Source: JACDAS01 sp046262415 | GTDB lineage: Bacteria; Actinomycetota; Thermoleophilia; Gaiellales; Gaiellaceae | Length of the DNA: 9,691 nt | Assembly (NCBI GenBank): GCA_046262415.1 | Contig: JBHEMU010000119.1 | Location: 1-9,691 of the forward strand | Direction of reading: 5' to 3' | In this document: positions 1 to 5,759 of the stretch, one piece after another | Layout of the letters: each line of letters opens with the position of its first letter | Numbering within the stretch: the stretch's first letter is position 1 | The notes under the pieces: generated by a model | The model's input: the letters and a program-made list of their open reading frames with translations, nothing else | The model's database searches: none | Told to the model about the DNA's origin: nothing | Translations under genes and position numbers: made by a program

Positions 1-1
1 C

Positions 2-127
2 GGCCTGACGCTGCCGCAGGCGGTGCTGCTGCTGCAGCCCCTCCTGCGCTGTTGGGACGGCCGCTGCCGAACCTGCTCACAAGCCGTGAACCTCAACCAG
101 CTCGTGCTCTTTCCGAGGAGGGAGTAA
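2..127 (+). CDS. C-terminal fragment of an unidentified protein (5' end outside window)
   Basis: The frame starting at base 2 is open to a TAA at 125-127 and encodes about 41 residues. It was chosen over the two other open frames here because nearly all its third codon positions are G or C, as expected of a real gene in this genome. The visible end is leucine-rich (LTLPQAVLLLQPLL), followed by three cysteines in a C-x4-C-x2-C arrangement and a basic tail ending in RRE. No family is recognised. The cysteines could bind metal, but this is only a guess. It would converge on the PHP phosphatase gene, with the hairpins at 187-235 between them. A minus-strand frame is also open through this stretch, so the assignment is tentative. 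Confidence 0.4.
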   Translation, partial: GLTLPQAVLLLQPLLRCWDGRCRTCSQAVNLNQLVLFPRRE

Positions 128-132
128 CAAAG

Positions 133-143
133 TCCTACTAGGA
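133..143. promoter_or_regulatory. Short perfect inverted repeat (possible operator)
   Basis: TCCTA-C-TAGGA is a perfect 11-base inverted repeat lying 6 bases after the stop of the leftmost reading frame, in a sequence noticeably richer in A and T than its surroundings. Such a short palindrome in intergenic DNA could be a regulator half-site pair, but no matching regulator or dependent gene is visible. Confidence 0.2.
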
Positions 144-186
144 GCGTGGGTCTCTACCCGGATGCGCTCGTGCGGTCAGCTCAGAC

Positions 187-210
187 GGAGCACGGGCAAG
201 CCCGCGCTCC
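187..210 (-). terminator. Hairpin, second of a tandem pair after the PHP gene
   Basis: Two 11-base arms (187-197 and 200-210) flank a 2-base centre. Read on the minus strand the arms pair completely, with one G-U wobble; on the plus strand the same position is an A-C mismatch, so the structure is better suited to the minus-strand transcript. It begins 25 bases beyond the stop codon of the PHP gene. There is no U-tract, so it may be a U-less terminator or an RNA-stabilising 3' structure. Confidence 0.5.
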
Positions 211-217
211 TGAGGTC

Positions 218-235
218 GGCGTCGCAAGCGACGCC
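218..235 (-). terminator. Perfect 8-bp hairpin at the stop codon of the PHP gene
   Basis: GGCGTCGC-AA-GCGACGCC is a perfect inverted repeat whose right end touches the TAG stop (235-237) of the PHP gene. With the hairpin at 187-210 it forms a tandem pair in the gap between two convergent reading frames. Being a perfect repeat it would fold in RNA from either strand, so it may serve both directions. No U-tract follows. Confidence 0.5.
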
Positions 236-999
236 TAGCCCCGGGAGCGGCCGAACCAGCGCCGGCGCCGGCCACCGCTCTCCGGGCGGGGCGACAGCGG
301 CGCGTTGTCCAGGATCGCGCGGGGCACGAGCGTGGTCAGCCAGCTCGCGAGCTCCGCGTCGCCGATCGCGTCCGCGGCGGCCGACATGCCGATCGAGCGG
401 AGCTCGGGATGATGCGCGTCGCTCGCGAGCAGGTGGGCGAGCTCGAGCTCCACGAGCCGGAGGCCGGTCTCTCGCGCGGCGCGCCCGAGCCGGCCGTCCA
501 GGGACGCCGCGGTCACCTGGACGAGCGTCCCCGACTCCACCAGGGGCGCCAGGCGGCGGGGATCGGCCTGCACCTCTGCGTTTCGCTCGGGATGTGCGAA
601 GACCGGAGTGACCCCGGCGAGCCGCAGGCGGAACAGGCGATCGGGCAGGTCGAGCGGCCAGCCGTAGTAGGGGCACTCGATGAGGAGATAGGCCGGGTTG
701 CCGCCGAGCCCGAACCGTCGCACCTCGTCCGGCTCGAGGCGGCCGAGGTGGTCGATCGCGACCTCCGCCCCGCCGCGAACGTCGAGCGGCACGCCGGCCT
801 GCTCGAGCGCGCTCCGCAGTTCGGAGACCGCCGCCTCCATCTCGCCGGGCGAGGTCGGGTAGTCGTCCCGCACGTGCGGCGTTGCCGCCAGCACCTCGAT
901 CCCGTCCGCGAACGCCGCGCGGGCCATCTCGATGCTCTCGTCGAGATTCCGGGCCCCGTCGTCGAGTCCGTGGAGGACGTGCGAGTGGAGGTCGATCAC
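235..999 (-). CDS. PHP-domain phosphatase, CpsB/YwqE (tyrosine-protein phosphatase) type
   Basis: A 254-residue protein, the usual size for the CpsB/CapC/YwqE family. These enzymes are metal-dependent, manganese-type PHP phosphoesterases that dephosphorylate tyrosine-phosphorylated proteins, typically kinases controlling capsule or exopolysaccharide synthesis. The metal-site motifs are in family order: IDLHSH (H5, H7) followed by GLDDGA, TPH (H42), GGAEV (E79), IECP (E108), FAHPERN (H136) and SDAHH (D194, H196). No signal peptide or membrane segment is seen, so it is cytoplasmic. The C-terminus is a basic tail rich in Arg and Gly. The start is GTG at 999-997; its last two bases form part of the TGA stop of the upstream M20 peptidase gene (GTGA overlap), so translation is probably coupled. 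No polysaccharide genes or tyrosine kinase are nearby, so the substrate is unknown; another small phosphate ester is possible. Confidence 0.85.
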   Translation of the reverse strand: MIDLHSHVLHGLDDGARNLDESIEMARAAFADGIEVLAATPHVRDDYPTSPGEMEAAVSELRSALEQAGVPLDVRGGAEVAIDHLGRLEPDEVRRFGLGGNPAYLLIECPYYGWPLDLPDRLFRLRLAGVTPVFAHPERNAEVQADPRRLAPLVESGTLVQVTAASLDGRLGRAARETGLRLVELELAHLLASDAHHPELRSIGMSAAADAIGDAELASWLTTLVPRAILDNAPLSPRPESGGRRRRWFGRSRG

Positions 1000-2324
1000 C
1001 GCGCGGGCAGGTCCGCGAAGCGTGCGAAGAGCTCCCGGGCGGTGGCGATGCCGAGCGGCAGGTACTCGGCCAGCAGCCGCTCGTTGGGGGAGTGGATGTT
1101 CGCGTCGGGCAGGCCGAAGCCGGTGACGACGGTCGGGATCCCCCGGTCGACGAGCGCCGCCACGATCGGCAGCGTCCCGCCCGAGCGGACGAGCAGCGGA
1201 CGCACGCCGACCACGTGCTCGAAGGCGTCCTGCGCCAGCCGGATCGCCGGCGCGTCGGGAGGCACGAGGCCTGGCGGCGCCGACGACCAGCGCTCGACCT
1301 CCACGTCGGCCCCCTCGGGCGCAGCCTCGCGCAGCAGCCGCTCGACCTCCGGCGCGACCGCCTCCACCGTCTGCCCGGGAGCAAGCCGGATCGACAGGTT
1401 CGCCTCCGCGACGACGGGGAGCACCGTCTTCTGCAGGCGCGGCGAGCCGCCCTCCAGCCCGTGCACGTCCAAGGACGGCTCCGCGAACGTCCTCAGGTAG
1501 AACTCCTCTCCGGCTCGCGGGTCGGCCGGTCGCGCGCCCTGCGCGGCGAGCTCGTCGACTCCCGCCGGCAGCTCGGTCCAGCCGCGGAGCTCCTCGGCCG
1601 TGGGGGCAGCCAGACCGGCGCGGAGCGCCTCGGGCAGCCGTCCGTTCCTGGGCAGGACACCGGCGAGCGTCTGCATCAGGGCGTGCATGGCGTTCAGGGC
1701 GGCGCCGCCGTACATGCCGGAATGGAGGTCCCGCTCCCCGGTCTGGACGCGAACGTGGAAGTAGGTCAGCCCGCGCGTGGCGACGTTGATCGCGGGAAGG
1801 CCCCGTCGGATCATGCCGCTGTCGAAGATCACGCAGGCGTCGGCCCGGCGCTCGTCGCCGGCGAGGAAGTCGACGATCGAGTGCCCGCCGATCTCCTCCT
1901 CCCCGTCGCAGCAGAACCGGACGTTGACCGGAAGCGCCTGCTCGGATGCGAGCTGCTCGGCCGCCTTCAGCAGCATGTAGAGCTGGCCCTTGTCGTCGAC
2001 GATCCCGCGCGCGTACAGGTGCTCGCCACGCTCGGTGAGGACGAACGGCGGCGAGTCCCAGAGCTCGAGCGGAGCCGGCGGCTGGACGTCGAAGTGGCCG
2101 TAGCACATGACCGTCGGCGCGTCGGCGGCCCTCGAGGCCCGCACCTCGCCGACGACGAGCGGCCGTCCCTGCCAGTCGACCAGCTCGGCCTCCCCGCCCG
2201 CCCCCTCGACGAAGCTCCGCACCCACTCCGCAGCAGCCCAGACGTCGTCTCCGTGGGTCGCGTCGGCGCTGACGCTCGGGATCGCGAGCAGCTCCGCGAG
2301 CTCGGAACGGAAGCCGTCGTCCAC
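996..2324 (-). CDS. M20 family metallopeptidase (dipeptidase/CNDP-like)
   Basis: A 442-residue protein of normal length for M20 di-zinc exopeptidases, which hydrolyse dipeptides or N-acyl amino acids in the cytoplasm. Catalytic motifs appear in order: GHFDV (H77, D79), ARGIVDDKG (D110/D111, bridging Asp), DGEEEIGG (E142-E144, containing the general base and a metal ligand), IFDSG (D168), RDLHSG (H201, dimerisation/lid domain) and NIHSPNE (H411, last zinc ligand). YGHFDVQPP and DLHSG resemble the carnosinase/CNDP branch more than ArgE or DapE, but the substrate cannot be read from sequence. Translation starts at GTG 2324-2322 with no Shine-Dalgarno sequence; a TAGACT hexamer lies 8 bases upstream, suggesting a leaderless or nearly leaderless message. 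It is followed by, and overlaps, the PHP phosphatase gene. The 46-base gap from the sigma factor gene shows no convincing terminator. Confidence 0.9.
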   Translation of the reverse strand: MDDGFRSELAELLAIPSVSADATHGDDVWAAAEWVRSFVEGAGGEAELVDWQGRPLVVGEVRASRAADAPTVMCYGHFDVQPPAPLELWDSPPFVLTERGEHLYARGIVDDKGQLYMLLKAAEQLASEQALPVNVRFCCDGEEEIGGHSIVDFLAGDERRADACVIFDSGMIRRGLPAINVATRGLTYFHVRVQTGERDLHSGMYGGAALNAMHALMQTLAGVLPRNGRLPEALRAGLAAPTAEELRGWTELPAGVDELAAQGARPADPRAGEEFYLRTFAEPSLDVHGLEGGSPRLQKTVLPVVAEANLSIRLAPGQTVEAVAPEVERLLREAAPEGADVEVERWSSAPPGLVPPDAPAIRLAQDAFEHVVGVRPLLVRSGGTLPIVAALVDRGIPTVVTGFGLPDANIHSPNERLLAEYLPLGIATARELFARFADLPAR

Positions 2325-2332
2325 GGCGGCTG

Positions 2333-2338
2333 AGTCTA
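2333..2338 (-). promoter_or_regulatory. -10-like element for the M20 peptidase gene
   Basis: TAGACT on the minus strand fits the TANNNT -10 pattern and ends 8 bases before the GTG start of the peptidase gene. No TTGACA-like -35 is visible at 16-18 bases spacing. The placement implies a transcript starting at or within a couple of bases of the start codon. Confidence 0.4.
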
Positions 2339-2370
2339 GACGCGTTCGCGGCCCTGAACTCGCCGGGGCG

Positions 2371-3441
2371 CTAGGCGACTTCGCGGAGCCGCTGGGCGTC
2401 CGCGAGGGCCCGCAGCTTCTTCAGCGCCTGGCTTTCGATCTGCCGGATCCGCTCGCGCGTGACCTCGAAGGCGCGGCCGACCTCGTCCAGCGTGCGCGGG
2501 GGCTCGCCGCCCAGGCCGTAGCGCAGCTCCAGCACGCGCCGCTCGCGCTGCGTGAGCGAGCCCAGGATCTTCGCCAGCGTCTCCTTGCGGAAGACGACCT
2601 CGGCCGCCTCCTCGGGCCGTGGCGCCGTCTCGTCGGTGATGAAGTGGCCGAACTCGGACTCCTCCTCGTCGCCGACGGGCTTCTCGAGGGACACGGGCGT
2701 CTGAGCCGTGCGGCGGATCTGCTCGACCTCCTCGGTCGTGAACTCGGTCTCGAGCGCGATCTCGGCCAGCGTCGGTTCGCGCGCGTACTCGCTGCGCAGC
2801 TTGCGCTCGGCGCGCGTGATCCGGTTGAGCTTCTCGACCACGTGGACGGGCATGCGGATCGTCCGGCCCTTGTCGGCCAGGGCGCGGGCGACTGCCTGAC
2901 GGATCCACCAGGTCGCGTAGGTGGAGAACTTGAAGCCCTTCCGGTAGTCGAACTTCTCGGCCGCCCTCACGAGGCCAATCGTGCCCTCCTGGATCAGGTC
3001 GAGGAAGGGCAACCCCTGGTTGCGATAGCGCTTCGCGATCGAGACGACGAGACGGAGGTTCGCCTCGATCATCGCCCGCTTCGCCCGTTCGTCGCCGCGC
3101 TCGATCCGCTTCGCGAGCTCGACCTCCTGGGCGGCGGTCAGCAGGTCGACCTTGCCGACGTCCTTGAGGAAGAGCTGGAGCGAGTCGGTGGAGATCTCAC
3201 GCTCGAACGACTCGTCCAGGGGCGCCTCGACCGCCACGACCTCGATCTGGTGCTCTTCGAGCGTCCGGTAGAAGTCGTCGATCTGAGCCGCGTCCAGCTC
3301 CAGCTCGTCCAGCGCGGCGGTGATCTCGTCGGCGCGCAGCGAGCCGGTCTCCTGACCCGTCTCGAGCAGCACTCGCGCCTCGTCGAGCTCGAGCACGTCG
3401 CCGCCTGTCCTCCGTGCCGCCGCTCCGTGGTCTGCGCTCAC
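2371..3441 (-). CDS. rpoD: Principal-type RNA polymerase sigma-70 factor
   Basis: A 356-residue sigma-70 that directs RNA polymerase to -10/-35 promoters. Residues about 17-70 are acidic and helical and resemble region 1.1. Region 1.2 (about 84-116) begins STDSLQLFLKDVG. Region 2 (118-190) includes the core-binding stretch FLDLIQEGTIGLVRA and the DNA-melting and -10 recognition segment KFSTYATWWIRQAVARA at 172-188. Region 3 spans about 197-270 and region 4 about 290-346, with the -35 binding helix-turn-helix RTLDEVGRAFEVTRERIRQ at 316-334. A region 1.1-like N-terminus and complete regions argue for the housekeeping (RpoD/SigA/HrdB) class, though a group 2 sigma cannot be excluded. The start was set at GTG 3441-3439, which has a GAGGGGG site 8 bases upstream. 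An in-frame extension to 3759 is rejected because it runs through the TPR gene and has no sigma-like sequence. Transcription may be shared with the TPR gene, 94 bases upstream. Confidence 0.9.
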   Translation of the reverse strand: MSADHGAAARRTGGDVLELDEARVLLETGQETGSLRADEITAALDELELDAAQIDDFYRTLEEHQIEVVAVEAPLDESFEREISTDSLQLFLKDVGKVDLLTAAQEVELAKRIERGDERAKRAMIEANLRLVVSIAKRYRNQGLPFLDLIQEGTIGLVRAAEKFDYRKGFKFSTYATWWIRQAVARALADKGRTIRMPVHVVEKLNRITRAERKLRSEYAREPTLAEIALETEFTTEEVEQIRRTAQTPVSLEKPVGDEEESEFGHFITDETAPRPEEAAEVVFRKETLAKILGSLTQRERRVLELRYGLGGEPPRTLDEVGRAFEVTRERIRQIESQALKKLRALADAQRLREVA

Positions 3442-3449
3442 CCTGCGTT

Positions 3450-3456
3450 CCCCCTC
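3450..3456 (-). promoter_or_regulatory. Ribosome binding site of the sigma factor gene
   Basis: GAGGGGG on the minus strand ends 8 bases before GTG at 3441. It decides the start against the longer in-frame extension of the reading frame. Confidence 0.6.
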
Positions 3457-3490
3457 GCGCTCGTGGATCGGCACTGTCGCACACGGCCCG

Positions 3491-3519
3491 GATGAGCGCC
3501 ATGGGCCGAACGGCTCATC
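3491..3519. repeat. Inverted repeat between the TPR and sigma factor genes
   Basis: GATGAGC (3491-3497) and GCTCATC (3513-3519) form a perfect 7-base inverted repeat around a 15-base centre. It lies 17 bases after the TPR gene stop and about 50 bases before the sigma factor start. It could terminate the TPR message, form a 5' leader structure of the sigma gene, or be an operator. On the plus strand it is followed by a short T-rich stretch, but no plus-strand gene precedes it. Confidence 0.4.
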
Positions 3520-3535
3520 TTTGCTTCGGGAGGTC

Positions 3536-4510
3536 CTACCCTGTTCCTGTTCGCGCCGGCAAGCGCGCCAGGAAGGTTCGCGCCGCGGCGCCGACCGGTC
3601 CGTCGGGATCCTGAGCGCTCGCCGACCGGAGCTGGCGGCGCGCCTCGTCCACGCGTGCGAGCCACAGCAGCAGCAGCCCGAGGTGGAACCTGACCGTCGC
3701 GGCGCGCGGGAACCGCCGAGTGAGCGGGCCCAGTCGCGAGAACGCCCGCGCCGGCGCATCCTTCGTGAAGCGCCCGACCGCGGCTGCCGTCAGAGCCTCG
3801 GCGTCCGCGGGTGCGAGGAGGACGGCTGCCTCGAACTGGCGGCGAGCCGAGAGCGGGCGTCCCAGTCGCTGGAGCGCGACGCCGTAGAGGATCCTGGCCC
3901 GTGCGTCCGGGCGGCGGGCCCGTGCCTCGAGGACGGCCAGCTGGCGCGGCGGGGGGAGCCGTGCCAGGCCGGCGGGGGGACGGAAGCTCGGCACGAAGAT
4001 CGGCAAACCCGGCGCGAAGTCGGGGTGCAGGAGGTCGTTCGCCCGCACGGCGGAGGCCGAGTCCGGCTGCACGCGCGCCGCCGCCTGCCACTCCGTCTGC
4101 GCCGCGGCGTCCCGCCGCAGCCAGAAGAGCACGAATCCGTGGTGAAGCCGCGCGAGCGCGCTTCCGGGGCGCTCGCGCGCGATCGCCTCCACGGCGTCGA
4201 GCGTGCCGGTCGGCCACCTCGCGAACGCGAGTCCGATCCGCGCCTCTGCCGAGGAGTGGCGGCCGAAGAGAGCCTCCGCCTCTCGCCGGCGCCCCCGCTC
4301 GTACAGGTCCTGCGCGCGCCGCAACGCCCGGGCCTCGGGGTCGACCCGGACGCCGAGGTCGAGCGCCAGCGGCGGCGCACCCGCTCGCGGCTTCGCGGCG
4401 CTCCCCGGCTCGGGCCGGTCGGCCGTCAGAGCGGTGGCGCCCACCGTCACGCCGGCGGCGCTCGCCGCGAGCAAGCCGACGATCACGTACACCCGGCGGC
4501 TCCTGCTCAC
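3536..4510 (-). CDS. Membrane-anchored TPR-repeat protein, function unknown
   Basis: A 324-residue protein beginning with a basic N-terminus (SRSRR) and one hydrophobic segment at residues about 7-29, followed by a Pro/Gly/Ala-rich linker (30-48). It is probably an N-terminally anchored protein with its body outside the membrane. The rest is alpha-helical with degenerate tetratricopeptide-type repeats at about 62-95, 116-150, 204-236 and 271-304; the clearest carry G-x-ALQRLGRPLSARRQFEAAV and LGLLLLWLARVDEARRQL patterns. TPR proteins are protein-protein interaction scaffolds; no enzyme motif is seen. The start is GTG 4510-4508, chosen because it places the membrane segment at the N-terminus and has a TACCGT hexamer exactly 6 bases upstream. 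A longer in-frame extension to 4792 overlaps the divergent MoeB gene and is not protein-like. It precedes the sigma factor gene on the same strand by 94 bases. Confidence 0.75.
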   Translation of the reverse strand: MSRSRRVYVIVGLLAASAAGVTVGATALTADRPEPGSAAKPRAGAPPLALDLGVRVDPEARALRRAQDLYERGRRREAEALFGRHSSAEARIGLAFARWPTGTLDAVEAIARERPGSALARLHHGFVLFWLRRDAAAQTEWQAAARVQPDSASAVRANDLLHPDFAPGLPIFVPSFRPPAGLARLPPPRQLAVLEARARRPDARARILYGVALQRLGRPLSARRQFEAAVLLAPADAEALTAAAVGRFTKDAPARAFSRLGPLTRRFPRAATVRFHLGLLLLWLARVDEARRQLRSASAQDPDGPVGAAARTFLARLPARTGTG

Positions 4511-4516
4511 TCCACC

Positions 4517-4522
4517 ACGGTA
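4517..4522 (-). promoter_or_regulatory. -10-like element giving a leaderless TPR-gene transcript
   Basis: TACCGT on the minus strand is followed by exactly 6 bases (GGTGGA) and then GTG. With usual -10 to start-site spacing the G of GTG would be the first transcribed base. The GGTGGA could also be a weak ribosome site, but it lies too close to the start for that. No -35 is evident. Confidence 0.5.
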
Positions 4523-4561
4523 GTCGGAGAATGGCCCCCCGGCAGGCGGCGCTGACCCGGC

Positions 4562-4567
4562 TACCCT
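4562..4567 (+). promoter_or_regulatory. -10-like element giving a leaderless rhodanese-MoeB transcript
   Basis: TACCCT is followed by exactly 6 bases (GTCCAG) and then the GTG start at 4574. This is the same geometry as the divergent TPR promoter, and both sit in a 63-base intergenic region. No Shine-Dalgarno sequence and no TTGACA-like -35 are seen. Confidence 0.5.
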
Positions 4568-4573
4568 GTCCAG

Positions 4574-5749
4574 GTGTCCAGCTACCGGGACCTGCTCCGG
4601 CAGACCAAGGCCGAGATCGACGAGATCCCGGCCTCCCGCGCGCGGGAGCTGCTGGGTGCGCCCGAGCCGCCGATCCTGGTCGACGTGCGCGAGCGTGACG
4701 AATGGGACGAGGGACACATCCCCGGCGCGGCTCACATTCCCCGGGGATTCCTGGAGTCGCGAATCGAGCAGGCTGCGCCAGACCGGAGCCACCCGATCGT
4801 CCTGTACTGCGCTTCGGGCAGCCGGTCGGCGTTCGCCGCGAAGACGCTGGAGGACCTGGGTTACGAGGACGTGGTCTCGCTCGCCGGCGGCTTCGCGGAC
4901 TGGAAGCGCAACGGGCTGCCGGCAGAGATCTCACGCTCGCTTCCGTCGGGACAGCGCGCGCGCTACAGCCGGCATCTGCTGATCCCCGAGGTCGGCGAGG
5001 CAGGGCAGCTCAGGCTGCTCGACTCACGCATGCTGCTGATCGGGGCCGGCGGGCTCGGGTCGCCGGCGGCGCTCTACCTGGCGGCGGCGGGCGTCGGCAA
5101 GCTCGGCATCGTCGACGCCGACACGGTCGACGAGACGAACCTCCAGCGGCAGATCCTGCACGCCACCGACCGGCTCGGCGAGGCGAAGACCGAATCGGCG
5201 AAACGGACGCTCCTCGGCCTGAACCCGGACGTGGAGGTCGAGACGTACCGCGAGCGTCTGACCTCGGACAACGTCGAACGCATCCTCTCCGGCGGGTGGG
5301 ACGTGATCGTCGACGGCGCGGACAACTTCCCGACGCGCTACCTCGTCAACGACGCCTCCGTCTGGCACGGGATCCCGGTCGTCCACGGCTCGATCTTCCG
5401 CTTCGAGGGCCAGGTGACAGTGTTCAGCCCGGGCGAGGGACCGTGCTACCGCTGCCTCTTCCCCCAGCCCCCGCCGCCAGAGCTCGCGCCGAGCTGCGCC
5501 GAGGGCGGCGTCCTGGGCGTCCTGCCCGGAATCATCGGCTCGCTCCAGGCGAACGAGGCGCTCAAGCTCGCGCTCGGAATCGGACGGCCGCTGGTGGGAC
5601 GCCTGGTTCTCTTCGACGCGCTCACGGCGTCGTTCACGGAGGTCTCGCTGCGGCGCGACCCGGAGTGCCCCGTCTGCGGCGAGGCGCCGGCGATCACCGA
5701 GTACGTGGACTACGTCGAGTTCTGCGCGGGCCAGCCGGTGTCCTCATGA
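4574..5749 (+). CDS. moeB: Rhodanese-ThiF/MoeB fusion: sulfur-carrier adenylyltransferase/sulfurtransferase
   Basis: A 391-residue cytoplasmic enzyme that would adenylate the C-terminal Gly-Gly of a ubiquitin-fold sulfur carrier (MoaD, ThiS or CysO type) and pass sulfur to it. Residues 14-118 are a rhodanese domain with active-site motif YCASGSRS (C79, persulfide carrier). Residues about 125-391 are an E1-like MoeB/ThiF domain: RYSRHL (130-135), nucleotide loop GAGGLGSP (157-164), D183, TNLQRQ (N189, R192), K205, DGADNF (D250) and SCAEGGVLG with C308 at the position of the catalytic cysteine of Uba4/MOCS3. Two zinc-binding pairs are present: CYRC (C291, C294) and CPVC (C365, C368). All key residues are there. 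The rhodanese is N-terminal, whereas mycobacterial MoeZ and eukaryotic MOCS3 carry it C-terminally. The gene starts at GTG without a ribosome site, 6 bases after a TACCCT element, and converges on the NlpC-like gene with a 10-base gap. Molybdopterin, thiamine, cysteine or thio-tRNA pathways are all possible. Confidence 0.9.
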   Translation: MSSYRDLLRQTKAEIDEIPASRARELLGAPEPPILVDVRERDEWDEGHIPGAAHIPRGFLESRIEQAAPDRSHPIVLYCASGSRSAFAAKTLEDLGYEDVVSLAGGFADWKRNGLPAEISRSLPSGQRARYSRHLLIPEVGEAGQLRLLDSRMLLIGAGGLGSPAALYLAAAGVGKLGIVDADTVDETNLQRQILHATDRLGEAKTESAKRTLLGLNPDVEVETYRERLTSDNVERILSGGWDVIVDGADNFPTRYLVNDASVWHGIPVVHGSIFRFEGQVTVFSPGEGPCYRCLFPQPPPPELAPSCAEGGVLGVLPGIIGSLQANEALKLALGIGRPLVGRLVLFDALTASFTEVSLRRDPECPVCGEAPAITEYVDYVEFCAGQPVSS

Positions 5750-5759
5750 GGCCGGCATG

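Noticed and set aside
115..124. GAGGAGGGAG resembling a ribosome binding site
   Set aside because: No start codon with a sustained coding frame follows at a usable distance; it lies at the end of an open frame.
1..141. Alternative open frame 1 at the left edge (Ala/Pro-rich) and a minus-strand open frame
   Set aside because: Third codon positions of frame 1 are not GC-biased; the frame from base 2 shows the strong bias expected of real genes here. The minus-strand frame has only a TTG start with no ribosome site.
1000..2226. In-frame N-terminal extension of the PHP phosphatase
   Set aside because: The extension runs through the M20 gene in another frame and is Arg/Ala-rich noise; the PHP domain begins at the GTG at 999.
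882..2333. Long plus-strand open frame of 483 codons opposite the M20 peptidase gene
   Set aside because: It is antisense to a gene with a complete set of zinc-site motifs; its translation is Arg/Asp/His-rich with no family features, as expected from high-GC antisense frames.
2107..3495. Plus-strand open frame of 462 codons opposite the sigma factor gene
   Set aside because: Antisense to conserved sigma regions 1 to 4, with no recognisable protein and no start signal.
3537..3542. TACCCT on the plus strand, identical to the -10 of the rhodanese-MoeB gene
   Set aside because: The only -35-like hexamer is about 10 bases away and no plus-strand gene follows; it overlaps the TPR gene stop.
3442..3759. 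In-frame extension of the sigma factor by 106 residues
   Set aside because: The added sequence is Arg/Ser/Cys-rich, overlaps the TPR gene, and the GTG at 3441 has its own ribosome site.
5742..5751. CCTCATGAGG palindrome at the end of the rhodanese-MoeB gene
   Set aside because: It has no loop and overlaps the stop codon; too short to call a terminator or operator with any confidence.
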